Positions 19,373 through 27,933 are shown, numbered from the stretch's first letter. The stretch is 64,000 bases of DNA from Dechloromonas denitrificans (GCF_001551835.1 NZ_LODL01000035.1:546093-610092); one strand, 5' to 3'. The notes: generated by a model not told the origin, from the sequence alone. Numbers and translations: made by a program.

Positions 19373-20011
19373 GTGGCTCTACGTCTTACCGAAATTTTCT
19401 ATTCCCTGCAGGGCGAGGCGTCGCGCGTCGGCCTGCCGACCGTCTTCGTCCGCCTGACCGGCTGCCCGCTGCGCTGCGTCTGGTGCGACACCGAATATAG
19501 CTTCACCGGCGGCGAGCCGGCTACCATCGAATCGGTGCTGGCTGAGGTCGGCAAGTACCCGGCCCGTCAGGTCTGCGTCACCGGTGGCGAACCGCTGTCG
19601 CAGAAGGAATGCCTGCCCTTGCTGCAGGCTCTGTGCGATGCCGGTTACGAGGTTTCGCTGGAAACCTCGGGCGCCCTCGACATTGCGGCGGTCGACCCGC
19701 GCGTGGCGCGAATCATGGACCTCAAGGCGCCCGATTCCGGCGAATCGGCCAAGAACCGCTGGGAAAACCTGGCGCTGCTCAATGGTCGCGACGAGATCAA
19801 GATCGTCATCGCCTCACGGGATGATTACCTGTGGGCCCGTGAGGTCCTGCGCGAGCGTTCGCTGGCGTCTATCTGCCCGGTCCTTTTCTCGCCGGCCCAA
19901 GGCCGTGTCGAGCCCGCCGAGCTGGCCGCCTGGATACTCGAAGACGGCCTCGAGGTGCGCTTCCAGCTACAGTTGCACAAGCTGCTTTGGGGTAACATGA
20001 AGGGCAAATAA
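19373..20011 (+). CDS. queE: 7-carboxy-7-deazaguanine synthase QueE
   Basis: A 212-residue radical SAM enzyme of queuosine biosynthesis that converts 6-carboxytetrahydropterin to 7-carboxy-7-deazaguanine. The [4Fe-4S] motif is Cys31-x3-Cys35-x2-Cys38 (GCPLRCVWCDTEYSF), followed by VTGGEPLSQ. I use the GTG at 19373 because it gives the family N-terminus (ALRLTEIFYSLQGEA); the frame is open further upstream without family similarity. The next pathway enzyme, QueC, is encoded at 27934. Confidence 0.94.
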   Translation: MALRLTEIFYSLQGEASRVGLPTVFVRLTGCPLRCVWCDTEYSFTGGEPATIESVLAEVGKYPARQVCVTGGEPLSQKECLPLLQALCDAGYEVSLETSGALDIAAVDPRVARIMDLKAPDSGESAKNRWENLALLNGRDEIKIVIASRDDYLWAREVLRERSLASICPVLFSPAQGRVEPAELAAWILEDGLEVRFQLQLHKLLWGNMKGK

Positions 20012-20028
20012 AGCCCAGGGAGACACGC

Positions 20029-20391
20029 ATGACCAGCAACCGCCGCCAGTTTTCCCGCATTCGCTTCGAGACGGACGCCCGCCTTTTTTTGCCGAGTGGC
20101 GAAGTGACCGTCGAGGTTCTCGACCTGTCGCTGAAAGGGGCGCTGATCAAGCCGGGTGAGCCGATTTTTGCCAATGTCGGCAGCAAATGCACGCTGAAAG
20201 TCCGGCTCGACGAGGTCGGTACGGTGATCCGCATGGAGTGCACCATCGTTCATCGACGGGGCCTGCTGGTCGGCCTGATCTGCCGTGAAATCGACCTCGA
20301 CAGCATCACCCATCTACGCCGTCTGGTGGCGCTCAACCTGGGCGACGAAGCCCTGCTCGAACGTGAGTTCGGCCTGCTCACCCAGGCTTGA
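20029..20391 (+). CDS. PilZ-domain protein
   Basis: A 120-residue single-domain PilZ protein. The c-di-GMP-binding signature is present as the N-terminal RRQFSRIRFE (RxxxR) and VEVLDLSLKGALI (D/NxSxxG). It probably acts as a cytoplasmic c-di-GMP receptor. It starts 17 bp after queE. A GGDEF/EAL protein follows after a terminator, so ligand supply and receptor lie close together although in separate transcription units. Confidence 0.9.
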   Translation: MTSNRRQFSRIRFETDARLFLPSGEVTVEVLDLSLKGALIKPGEPIFANVGSKCTLKVRLDEVGTVIRMECTIVHRRGLLVGLICREIDLDSITHLRRLVALNLGDEALLEREFGLLTQA

Positions 20392-20461
20392 GATGGCCCC
20401 GGGCGCTGCCCCGGGGGGAATACCAAATAACTATGATTTGGCTGGGCAATCGGCTATGCAG

Positions 20462-20487
20462 GCCTTGATCGCCAAGGCTGGTTTTTT
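20462..20487 (+). terminator. Rho-independent terminator after the PilZ gene
   Basis: A perfect six-base stem GCCTTG/CAAGGC (20462-20467 with 20473-20478) has a five-base loop and is followed by TGG and six T residues. It lies 70 bp downstream of the PilZ stop. The rest of 20392-20570 contains a CCCCGG/CCGGGG hairpin near 20400 without a T tract and nothing else I recognise. Confidence 0.7.
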
Positions 20488-20570
20488 CCGCAAAAATAAC
20501 TAATATAGCTAACTCGAACGATGGTCAGCATTTAGTACTTCGGTGCAGCATTTTCTTTCGGGGGGGAGAA

Positions 20571-20660
20571 ATGTCGGGCGAACAGGGGCTGGTGGCTTCA
20601 GCGGTAGTGCGGGCGTGGTCGCATTGGGCGCAGGGCTCGATGGGAGGTGAAGCAGCATGA
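20571..20660 (+). CDS. 29-codon upstream ORF coupled to the GGDEF/EAL gene
   Basis: An ATG at 20571 directly follows a strong GGGGGGAGAA ribosome-binding site and opens a 29-codon frame (MSGEQGLVASAVVRAWSHWA...). Its TGA overlaps the ATG of the next gene as ATGA. Such an arrangement is typical of translational coupling or a leader peptide. The peptide resembles nothing I know. It could be fortuitous, but a good Shine-Dalgarno sequence at one end and an exact ATGA overlap at the other are together suggestive. Confidence 0.45.
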   Translation: MSGEQGLVASAVVRAWSHWAQGSMGGEAA

Positions 20661-22852
20661 ACGATATGCTGCCCATCCTCTGCGTCCGCGCCAGTCATGA
20701 AGTCCTACCCGGCAAGACCCTGCCGGAGCTTTGCGAAATCCAGCACGCCGTGCTCGAAAGCGCCGGCCGCTCGATCATTGCCACCGACGTCTACGGCACC
20801 GTCATCTATTTAAATCGGGCCGCCCAGCATCTGCTCGGCTATAGCTGGGACGAGGTGGTCGGCCACCAGGTGGCGGCAATCTTTCACCTCGAGGACGAGG
20901 TCAGGGAACGGGCACAGCTTCTGTCGGCCGAACTGCAGAGCGACATTGCCCCCGGTTTCGAGGTTTTCGTGGCGCGGCTGGCCCGGGGCGGCTGCGATGA
21001 AAACGACTGGACCTATGTTCGCAAGGATGGCAGCCGGCTGCCGGTGACGCTGTCGGTTAGCGCGCTGCACGACGGCCGCGGCCAACTGATCGGTTATGTC
21101 GGGGTGGCCAGCGATATCAGCGACCGGCAACGGCGCGAGCAAGACCTGCAAATCGCCGCGCTGGCTTTCGACTCGCAGGCGGCGATCATGGTCACCGATG
21201 CCGAGCAGCGCATTCTGCGGGTCAATCCGGCCTTCACAACGCTGACCGGCTATAGCGCTGAGGAGGCGGTCGGCCGCATCCCGTCGATGTTGAAATCGGG
21301 GCGGCAGGACGCCGATTTTTACCGCAAGATGTGGCTCAGCCTGAGCGCCACCGGCCACTGGCAGGGCGAGATCTGGAACCGGCGCAAATGCGGCGGCATC
21401 TACCCGGAATGGCTGACGATCAGCGAGGTGCGCGACGAATGCGGTCAGCTGACGCATTACGTCAGCACCTTTTCTGACATCACCGATTTGAAGCTGGCCG
21501 AATCCGAGATTCACAGCCTGGCCTTCTACGACCCGTTGACGGCGCTGCCCAACCGTCGCCTGTTGCTCAACCGGCTCGGCCAGGCCCGGGTGACCAGCAA
21601 GCGCAGCCAGCAGTACGGTGCGCTGCTGATCATCGACCTCGATCATTTCAAGAATCTCAACGACACGCTCGGCCACGATATCGGCGACCGTCTGCTGATC
21701 GAGGTGGCGCGCCGCCTCAAGCACTGCGTCCGGGAAGGCGACACTGCGGCCCGACAGGGCGGCGACGAATTCATCGTCATGCTCGAGAATCTCGGCCTGG
21801 AGGCGGCCGGGGCGGCGATCCAGGCTGAGGCGGTGGCGGAAAAGCTGCGCCTTGAATTGAACAAGCCCTATGTTGTCGCCGGCGATGTCGAAAATTTCCA
21901 TTCGGCCAGCATCGGCATCAGCCTGTTCTGCGGCCACGACAAGAGTACCGAAGCGCTGCTCAAGCAGGCCGACATCGCGCTCTACAAGGCCAAGGATGCC
22001 GGTCGCAACATGATCCGCTTCTTCGACAACGAGATGCAGACCGCGCTCGATGCCCGGGCCTTGCTCGAATCGCAACTGCATCAGGCGCTGACCCGCAACG
22101 AACTGCTGCTCTACGTCCAGCCGCAGCTGGACAAACAGCGCCGGCTGGTCGGTGCCGAAGCCTTGCTGCGCTGGCGCATGCCCGATGGCAAGATGGTACC
22201 GCCGGGCGATTTCATTCCGCTCGCCGAGGAAACCGGGCTGATCATCGCCATCGGCAACTGGGTACTCGATACCGCCTGCGCCCGCTTGAAATGCTGGGCG
22301 GCCAATCCGCTGGCGGCCGACCTCTACATTGCGGTCAATGTCAGTGCGCGCCAGTTCCGGCAGGCCGATTTCGTCGAACAGGTCTGCCTGGCACTGGCCA
22401 AACACGAGGTCAATCCGGCCCGCCTGAAGCTCGAACTGACCGAGAGCCTGCTGCTTGACCATGTCGATGGCGTTGTCGCCAAGATGCAGGCCCTGCGCCG
22501 GATCGGCGTCCGTTTCTCGCTCGACGATTTCGGCACCGGCTACGCCTCGCTGTCCTATCTGAAGCGCTTCCCATTCGAGCAATTGAAGGTCGATCGTTCC
22601 TTCATCCGCGATATCGCCGTCGACCCCGACGATGCGGCGATCGTCCGGGCCATCATCGCCATGGGCAACGCCCTGCGCCTCAGTGTCGTGGCCGAAGGGG
22701 TCGAAACCGAAGCCCAGCTCGACTATCTGCTGCTGCACGGCTGCACCCGCTTCCAGGGTTTCCTGCTCGGCCGGCCGGTCTCCTTTGCCGACTTCGAGCA
22801 CAGCCTGCAGAGCGGCGCATTGATCCCGGCTGCCGGCCGTACCGGCGATTAG
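20657..22852 (+). CDS. PAS-PAS-GGDEF-EAL c-di-GMP turnover protein
   Basis: A 731-residue cytoplasmic protein without membrane segments: two PAS domains (about residues 25-150 and 165-285), a GGDEF domain with intact RQGGDEFIVM active site, and an EAL domain with GAEALLRWRMPDG and LDDFGTGYASLSYLKRFPFE. Both catalytic motifs look complete, so it may synthesise and degrade c-di-GMP depending on the PAS signal. Its ATG is preceded by GGGAGGTGAAG and overlaps the stop of a small upstream ORF. Its stop codon directly abuts the convergent livF stop with no base between. Confidence 0.95.
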   Translation: MNDMLPILCVRASHEVLPGKTLPELCEIQHAVLESAGRSIIATDVYGTVIYLNRAAQHLLGYSWDEVVGHQVAAIFHLEDEVRERAQLLSAELQSDIAPGFEVFVARLARGGCDENDWTYVRKDGSRLPVTLSVSALHDGRGQLIGYVGVASDISDRQRREQDLQIAALAFDSQAAIMVTDAEQRILRVNPAFTTLTGYSAEEAVGRIPSMLKSGRQDADFYRKMWLSLSATGHWQGEIWNRRKCGGIYPEWLTISEVRDECGQLTHYVSTFSDITDLKLAESEIHSLAFYDPLTALPNRRLLLNRLGQARVTSKRSQQYGALLIIDLDHFKNLNDTLGHDIGDRLLIEVARRLKHCVREGDTAARQGGDEFIVMLENLGLEAAGAAIQAEAVAEKLRLELNKPYVVAGDVENFHSASIGISLFCGHDKSTEALLKQADIALYKAKDAGRNMIRFFDNEMQTALDARALLESQLHQALTRNELLLYVQPQLDKQRRLVGAEALLRWRMPDGKMVPPGDFIPLAEETGLIIAIGNWVLDTACARLKCWAANPLAADLYIAVNVSARQFRQADFVEQVCLALAKHEVNPARLKLELTESLLLDHVDGVVAKMQALRRIGVRFSLDDFGTGYASLSYLKRFPFEQLKVDRSFIRDIAVDPDDAAIVRAIIAMGNALRLSVVAEGVETEAQLDYLLLHGCTRFQGFLLGRPVSFADFEHSLQSGALIPAAGRTGD

Positions 22853-23563
22853 TTACAGGCCCAGGTAGCGCTGCCAGACGCCGTGATCGGCATCCAGCAC
22901 CGCTGATGAACCGTGCCAGACGACCTGGCCGCGTTCGATGATGGTGTGGTGGTCGGCCAGCCCAATCAGCTTTTCGACATACTTGTCGATGACCAGGATG
23001 CTTTGCCCGGCCGCCCGCAGGCGGCGCAGGCAGGCCCAGATTTCCTCGCGGACGAGCGGGGCGAGGCCTTCGCTGGCTTCGTCGAGAATCAGCAGGCGTG
23101 GATTGGTCACCAGGGCGCGGCCGATCGCCAGCATCTGCTGTTCGCCGCCGGAGAGCTGGTTGCCGAGATTTCTGCAACGTTCGCTCAGGCGCGGGAAGAG
23201 TTCGTAGACGCGGGCCGGCGTCCAGGCTTCGGCGACGCCGCGCCGGTTGGCGAAAAAGGCGACCAGATGCTCGTCCACCGTCAGATTTGGGAAACACTGG
23301 CGTCCTTCCGGGACCAGCGCGATGCCGGCCCGGCCAATGCGGTCCGGGCGCCAACCGTCGATACGCTCGCCGGCAAAGCGGATGGTCCCGCCCTTGACCG
23401 GCTGCAGGCCGCAGATGGCGCGCAGCGTCGTCGTCTTGCCCATGCCGTTGCGGCCGAGCAGGGTCGCCGCCTCACCTTCGTGCATCGCCAGGTCGAGGCC
23501 GAACAGCACCTGGCTGGTGCCGTAGGCGACTTCCAGGCCGCTGACTTCGAGCAGCATGCTCAC
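22853..23563 (-). CDS. livF: Liv-type ABC transporter ATP-binding protein LivF
   Basis: A 236-residue ABC ATPase with Walker A (LLGRNGMGKTTTLRA), signature (QLSGGEQQMLAIGRAL) and Walker B (LLILDEASEGLAP), and the LivF-type ending WQRYLGL. It is the last gene of a branched-chain-amino-acid-type uptake operon and overlaps livG by four bases. The substrate of the complex is set by the binding protein at 26670-27836 and is not necessarily an amino acid. Confidence 0.93.
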   Translation of the reverse strand: MSMLLEVSGLEVAYGTSQVLFGLDLAMHEGEAATLLGRNGMGKTTTLRAICGLQPVKGGTIRFAGERIDGWRPDRIGRAGIALVPEGRQCFPNLTVDEHLVAFFANRRGVAEAWTPARVYELFPRLSERCRNLGNQLSGGEQQMLAIGRALVTNPRLLILDEASEGLAPLVREEIWACLRRLRAAGQSILVIDKYVEKLIGLADHHTIIERGQVVWHGSSAVLDADHGVWQRYLGL

Positions 23564-24315
23564 AGGTGGTCTCCGAGATAGGCACGGCGGACATCGCCGT
23601 TCTGGCGCACTGCCTCCGGTGTGCCGGTACAGATCAACTGGCCGTTGACCAGCACCGAAATACGGTCGGCCAGCCGGAAGACGGCGGCCATGTCGTGCTC
23701 GACGAGCAGGATGGTGACGTGGCGGGCCAGTTGCTCGATCAGTTCGACCATGCGCGCCGATTCCTCGGGGCCGGTGCCGGCCATCGGCTCGTCGAGCAGC
23801 AGCAGTTTGGGGCGGGTGGCCAGCGCCATGGCCAGTTCCAGCGCCCGCTGTTCGCCATGCGACAGATTGCCGGCGACGGTCTCGACCTGGTCGGCCAGGC
23901 CGACTTGCGCCAGATAGTCGCGTGCCTCGTCGAACAGTGCCGTTTCGCAGCGCACCGGGCGCCAGAAGCGGAAGCTGCTGCCGCTATCGGCGCGCCCCTG
24001 GACGGCGAGTGCGACATTGTCGAGCGCCGACAGGCCGCGGAAGACATTGGTGATCTGGTAGGAGCGCGCCATGCCGGCGGCAACGCGCTGGTGCATCGAG
24101 CGCCGGGTCACGTCGCGGCCGGCGAAGTGGATGCTGCCCGAATCGGGCTGCAGGGCGCCGGAAACGTGGTGGATGAAAGTCGTCTTGCCGGCGCCGTTGG
24201 GGCCGATCAGCGCATGCACCTCGCCGGCCTCGACGCTGAAATTGACCGTTTTCAGAGCGTCGACCGCAGCAAAGCGGCGGGAAAGCTGGCGGACGTCGAG
24301 CAGGGCCTCAGTCAT
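23560..24315 (-). CDS. livG: Liv-type ABC transporter ATP-binding protein LivG
   Basis: A 251-residue ABC ATPase with Walker A (LIGPNGAGKTTFIHHVSG), signature (LSHGEQRALELAMAL) and Walker B (LLLLDEPMAGTGPEES). I start it at ATG 24315 (MTEALLDVRQLSRRFAAVDA); the frame continues upstream through livM but without homology. It overlaps livM and livF by four bases each, so all are co-translated. Together with LivF it powers import through LivH/LivM. Confidence 0.93.
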   Translation of the reverse strand: MTEALLDVRQLSRRFAAVDALKTVNFSVEAGEVHALIGPNGAGKTTFIHHVSGALQPDSGSIHFAGRDVTRRSMHQRVAAGMARSYQITNVFRGLSALDNVALAVQGRADSGSSFRFWRPVRCETALFDEARDYLAQVGLADQVETVAGNLSHGEQRALELAMALATRPKLLLLDEPMAGTGPEESARMVELIEQLARHVTILLVEHDMAAVFRLADRISVLVNGQLICTGTPEAVRQNGDVRRAYLGDHL

Positions 24316-25256
24316 GTCTTTTTTCCGAACAAGGCGGCGACGCCTTTGGGGGCAAAGAGCACGACGCCGAGCAGCAGCAGGCCGAGGCCGATATGCCAGT
24401 GCAGCGTGAATCCGGCCAGCACTTCCTCCAGGCCGAGCAGCACGACGGCGCCAACAACACCGCCGTACAAGTAGCCGACGCCGCCGATGATCAGCATCAC
24501 CAGCAACGTGCCGGACTGCGTCCATTGCAGCAGGTTGGGGCTGGCCAGCCCGCTCAGATTGGCGAGCAGGGCGCCGGCCAGGCCGGCCAGGGCGCCGCCG
24601 AGCGCGAAGCAGAGCAGGCGGTAGCGGAAGACCGGGTAGCCGAGCGCCTCCATCCGTGTTTCGTTTTCGCGGATGGCCTGGATGACGCGGCCGAAACGCG
24701 CCTCGGCCAGCCGGCCGAGCAGGACGATGACCAGCCCGAGGCAGCCGAGCGCCGTGTAGAACAGTGCGGCATCGCCGGCCAGCTGCAGGCCGCCGAGCGT
24801 CATCCGGGCCGGCAGCGGCAAGCCGTCGTCACCACCCCAGGCGCGCGCCGAAACGAACAGGTAATAGGCCATCTGGGCGAAAGCCAGCGTGATCATGATG
24901 AAATAGACGCCGCGCGTGCGCAGGCTGACGGCGCCGACCAGCAGGGCGAAGAGACCGGCGGCGAGCATGGCCAGCGGCAAGGCGAACAGCGCCTCGCTGA
25001 TGCCGCTGTTCAGGCAGATCGCCGCGGCATAGGCGCCGGCCCCGAAAAAGGCGGCGTGGCCGAGCGAGAACATGCCGCCGAAACCGAGTACCAGATTCAG
25101 GCTGGAGGCGGCCAGCGCGAAGATCAGGATGCGCGTCGCAAAGCCGATGTAGAACTCCTGGCCAAAGGCGGTGAGCAGCGTCGGCAGGGCGAGCAAGGCC
25201 AGCAGCTGGATGGCGGCCAACGGCTTCTGATAGGGAGCGGGACGATAGAAGGCCAT
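24312..25256 (-). CDS. livM: Liv-type ABC transporter permease LivM
   Basis: A 314-residue inner-membrane permease with about eight to ten helices and the conserved GFGGMFSLGHAAFFGAGAYA segment. The ATG at 25256 (MAFYRPAPYQKPLAAIQ) shares a base with the stop of livH. It pairs with LivH as the translocation channel. The frame open upstream to 25670 is antisense-like sequence through livH and is not used. Confidence 0.92.
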   Translation of the reverse strand: MAFYRPAPYQKPLAAIQLLALLALPTLLTAFGQEFYIGFATRILIFALAASSLNLVLGFGGMFSLGHAAFFGAGAYAAAICLNSGISEALFALPLAMLAAGLFALLVGAVSLRTRGVYFIMITLAFAQMAYYLFVSARAWGGDDGLPLPARMTLGGLQLAGDAALFYTALGCLGLVIVLLGRLAEARFGRVIQAIRENETRMEALGYPVFRYRLLCFALGGALAGLAGALLANLSGLASPNLLQWTQSGTLLVMLIIGGVGYLYGGVVGAVVLLGLEEVLAGFTLHWHIGLGLLLLGVVLFAPKGVAALFGKKT

Positions 25257-26182
25257 CAGGCGCGTGCCGGGAACAGGCCTTGCGGCTTGAAGAAGAGGAT
25301 GCCGGCCATCAGCAGATAGATCAGGATCGAGGCCAGCGCCGGGCCGAGCGTCGACGCGGCGTCGGCCGGCAGCGCGGCGCGCAGCAGGGTCGGCAAAAGG
25401 GCCCGGCCCAGCGTGTCGACCGTACCGACGATCAGGCTGCCGACCAGGGCGCCGCGGATCGAGCCGATACCGCCGATGATGATGACGACGAAGGCGAGGA
25501 TCAGCACGCTCTCGCCCATGCCGACCTGCACCGCGAGCAGCGGCCCGAGCAGGCCGCCGGCCAGTGCGCAAAGGGCGGCGCCGAAGACGAAGACGGCGGT
25601 GAACAGGCGCTGGACGTTGATGCCGAGGGCCTCGGTCATTTCCCGATTCGAGGCGCCGGCCCGCACCCACATGCCGACCCGGCTTTTCGCGACGAGCAGG
25701 TAGAGCAGGCCGCCGACGGCAAGGCCGACGGCGATGATCAGCAGCCGGTAGGCCGGGTAGAAGAAGGTTTCGCCGAACAGTTCGAATTCGACCGGGCCGG
25801 CCAGGGCCTCGGGCGGATTCAGCATCACCGGCTGGGCGCCCCAGATCATCCGCACCGCCTCGTTGGCGATCAGGATCAGCGCGAAGGTGGCGAGCACCTG
25901 GGACAGGTGGTCGCGCTTGTACAACCGGCGGAACAGCGACAGTTCGAGCAGCAGGCCGAGCACGGCAGCGCCAGCCACTCCGGCGCCGAGGCCGATCCAG
26001 AACGAATCGGCGGCCTGTGCGGCCGCGGCAACGAAGTAAGCGCCCACCATGTAGAGCGAACCGTGGGCCAGGTTGATGCAGTCCATGATGCCGAAGACCA
26101 GCGTCAGGCCGGCGGCAAGCAGGAAGAGCATGAGGCCGAATTGCAGGCCGTTCAGGGCCTGCTCGAGGATGAGCTGGGTCAT
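25256..26182 (-). CDS. livH: Liv-type ABC transporter permease LivH
   Basis: A 308-residue permease with the LivH hallmarks NGLQFGLMLFLLAAGLTLVF, MDCINLAHGSLYMVGAYF and the C-terminal GGIGSIRGALVGSLIVG. It is the first permease of the operon. The binding-protein gene normally placed just upstream is separated here by a 487-bp stretch containing a GIY-YIG gene and repeats. Confidence 0.93.
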   Translation of the reverse strand: MTQLILEQALNGLQFGLMLFLLAAGLTLVFGIMDCINLAHGSLYMVGAYFVAAAAQAADSFWIGLGAGVAGAAVLGLLLELSLFRRLYKRDHLSQVLATFALILIANEAVRMIWGAQPVMLNPPEALAGPVEFELFGETFFYPAYRLLIIAVGLAVGGLLYLLVAKSRVGMWVRAGASNREMTEALGINVQRLFTAVFVFGAALCALAGGLLGPLLAVQVGMGESVLILAFVVIIIGGIGSIRGALVGSLIVGTVDTLGRALLPTLLRAALPADAASTLGPALASILIYLLMAGILFFKPQGLFPARA

Positions 26183-26194
26183 TCGCCGAACTCC

Positions 26195-26276
26195 GTCACT
26201 CCCGCATAGGCGGGAGTCCAGTGCGGTGTTCGTGTATTTCGAGGCATCTCTGGATTCCCGCCTACGCGGGAATGAC
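26195..26276. repeat. inverted pair of 27-bp REP-like palindromic units (pair 1)
   Basis: Two 27-base units in opposite orientation, at 26195-26221 and 26250-26276, are separated by 28 bases. Each unit is itself a near palindrome around CCCGC..GGCGGG. Reading the second on the minus strand gives almost the same 27 bases as the first. The pair lies between livH and the GIY-YIG gene and is matched by a second pair on the other side of that gene. Confidence 0.85.
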
Positions 26277-26285
26277 GGGGGCGGC

Positions 26286-26579
26286 TCATGCGCAAATCTC
26301 CGGCCACAGGTCGCGCCAGGTCGGGTTTTCCTTTTCGATCAGCGCCAATTTCCAGGCACGGTTCCATTTTTTCATTTGCTTCTCGCGCAGGATGGCTGCG
26401 CTCATTTCCGCATGTTGCTCAAAGTAGACCAGGGTGTGACAGCCGTATTCCTTGGTAAACCCCTCAGCCAGATTTTCCTTGTGCTCCCAGATGCGTTTGA
26501 CAAGGTCGCTGGTGACACCGATGTACAAGGTGCCGTTGCGCTGACTGGCCAGGATGTAGACGGCGGGGTGCTTTGCCAT
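26286..26579 (-). CDS. small GIY-YIG nuclease domain protein
   Basis: A 97-residue protein consisting of a single GIY-YIG domain: VYILASQRNGTLYIGVTSDL holds the two signature strands (VYI and YIG), followed by VKRIWEHKEN and the conserved LREKQMKKWNR helix. Small stand-alone members (YhbQ/UPF0213 type) are common and mostly uncharacterised. It has its own ATG and lies inside the liv operon, bracketed by two pairs of palindromic repeats. This suggests that the gene and repeats came in as one cassette. Whether it acts on those repeats is unknown. Confidence 0.88.
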   Translation of the reverse strand: MAKHPAVYILASQRNGTLYIGVTSDLVKRIWEHKENLAEGFTKEYGCHTLVYFEQHAEMSAAILREKQMKKWNRAWKLALIEKENPTWRDLWPEICA

Positions 26580-26594
26580 GGTCGGCTGGGGTAC

Positions 26595-26659
26595 GTCATT
26601 CCCGCGCAGGCGGGAATCCAGAATTCAAGGCACTGGGTCCCCGCCTGCGCGGGGACGAC
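26595..26659. repeat. inverted pair of 27-bp REP-like palindromic units (pair 2)
   Basis: Units at 26595-26621 and 26633-26659 lie in opposite orientation with 11 bases between. The first differs from the unit at 26195-26221 at only a few positions, and the second is its inverted counterpart with compensating G/C changes in both arms (CCCCGC..GCGGGG). Arms changing together suggests selection for the hairpin. It lies just upstream of the GIY-YIG start and just downstream of the binding-protein stop. Confidence 0.85.
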
Positions 26660-26669
26660 GATCGGATGG

Positions 26670-27836
26670 TCATTTCATCTTGCAGGAGGCGACATAAGCG
26701 TCCGCATGATTGGTGAAGATCGTGCCCATCGTCTTGTTCGTCACCCGGCCGGCGGCGTCCTTGCCGATGGCGCGCAGGTAGTAGTTCTGCACCGGGTAGT
26801 GGTTGCTGTTGAACTTGAAGTCGCCGCGTACCGACTTGAAGCGCTTGGCTTCGAGCGCCTTCTGTAGCGCCGCCTTGTCCTCGACCTTGCCCTTCACGTC
26901 GCGGACGGCGCCGTCCATCATCAGCGCGGCGTCATAGCCCTGCGAGGCGTAGAGCGAGGGCAGGCGGCCGTAGTCCTTCAAGAAATCGACGACGAAACGC
27001 TTGTTCTCGCTGTTTTCCATGTCGTGCGCCCAGTGCGAGGAATTGAACATGCCCATCATCGGCGCGCCAACCGCCTTGATGACGTCCTCGTCGGCCGAGA
27101 AGCCGGGGGCGAACAGTTGCGTGTCGCGCGACAGGCCGGCGGCGACGAACTGCTTGACGAAGTTGATGCCCATGCCGCCGGGCAGGAAGAAGAACAGCGC
27201 ATCCGGCTTGGTGGCGCGAATCTGCGCCAGTTCGGCAGCGTAGTCGAGCTGGCCGAGCTTGGTATAGACCTCGTCGGCGACCTTGCCCTTGTAGTAGCGC
27301 TTGAAGCCGGCCACCGCATCCTTGCCGCCCGGGTAGTTCGGGGTGACGATCACGACATTCTTGAAGCCCTTGTCCTGCACCACCTTGCCGACCGCTTCGT
27401 GCAGGTTGTCGTTCTGCCAGGCGACGTTGAAGAAGAAGGGATTGCACTGCTCGCCGGCGTATTGCGACGGGCCGGCGTTGGCCGAGATGTAGAAGGTCTT
27501 GTTGTCGAAGACGGCCGGGCCGACGGCGAGCATGATGTTGGAGAAGACGATGCCGGTCATGAAATCGACCTTGTCCTTCTTCAGGAACTTGTCGGCCGTC
27601 TGCTTGGCAACGTCGGGGCTCTGCTGGTCGTCGGCGATCAGGATTTCGGCCGGCAGGCCGCCGAGCTTGCCGTTCAGGTGCTTCATCGCCAGGTTGAAAC
27701 CGTCGCGGATATCGACACCGAGGCCGGCACCGGGACCGGACAGGGTCGACACGAGGCCGACCTTGATCTGCTCGGCGGCGTGAGCGGAGCCGGCAAGCAT
27801 CAGGGCGGCGGCAAGGGCAGTCAGGCGAAGCGACAT
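26670..27836 (-). CDS. Liv-type ABC transporter substrate-binding protein
   Basis: A 388-residue periplasmic binding protein. The ATG at 27836 gives a clear signal peptide (MSLRLTALAAALMLAGSAHAAEQ) and a mature start IKVGLVSTLSGPGAGLGVDI typical of the Leu/Ile/Val-binding (Peripla_BP_6) fold. It is the first gene of the liv operon. Members of this subfamily in betaproteobacteria bind amino acids, amides or aromatic acids; the ligand here is undetermined. The promoter should lie in the gap shared with divergent queC. Confidence 0.92.
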   Translation of the reverse strand: MSLRLTALAAALMLAGSAHAAEQIKVGLVSTLSGPGAGLGVDIRDGFNLAMKHLNGKLGGLPAEILIADDQQSPDVAKQTADKFLKKDKVDFMTGIVFSNIMLAVGPAVFDNKTFYISANAGPSQYAGEQCNPFFFNVAWQNDNLHEAVGKVVQDKGFKNVVIVTPNYPGGKDAVAGFKRYYKGKVADEVYTKLGQLDYAAELAQIRATKPDALFFFLPGGMGINFVKQFVAAGLSRDTQLFAPGFSADEDVIKAVGAPMMGMFNSSHWAHDMENSENKRFVVDFLKDYGRLPSLYASQGYDAALMMDGAVRDVKGKVEDKAALQKALEAKRFKSVRGDFKFNSNHYPVQNYYLRAIGKDAAGRVTNKTMGTIFTNHADAYVASCKMK

Positions 27837-27919
27837 CGAAATCTCCGGGGCGGCGTCAAAGCGGCAAATTGTAGCGCAGGAACAAGCAGATACCGGCTGA
27901 GTCCAAGCCTGATTTCGGG

Positions 27920-27925
27920 TATATT
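27920..27925 (+). promoter_or_regulatory. -10-like box eight bases before the queC ATG
   Basis: TATATT ends 8 nt before the first queC ATG, and the sequence between them (CGCGCCCC) has no Shine-Dalgarno character. A transcript started from it would be leaderless or nearly so. No clear -35 hexamer at 17 bp was found. Confidence 0.35.
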
Positions 27926-27933
27926 CGCGCCCC

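Noticed and set aside
20392-20656. c-di-GMP riboswitch upstream of the GGDEF/EAL gene
   Set aside because: The GEMM-type conserved core and paired stems are not present; only a terminator and a small ORF are seen.
20810-22801. 663-codon minus-strand open frame opposite the GGDEF/EAL gene
   Set aside because: No domain or signal is visible, and the sense strand encodes intact PAS, GGDEF and EAL motifs.
26195-26659. CRISPR array or insertion sequence around the GIY-YIG gene
   Set aside because: The repeats are four inverted palindromic units without regular spacers, and there is no transposase or target-site duplication that I can identify.
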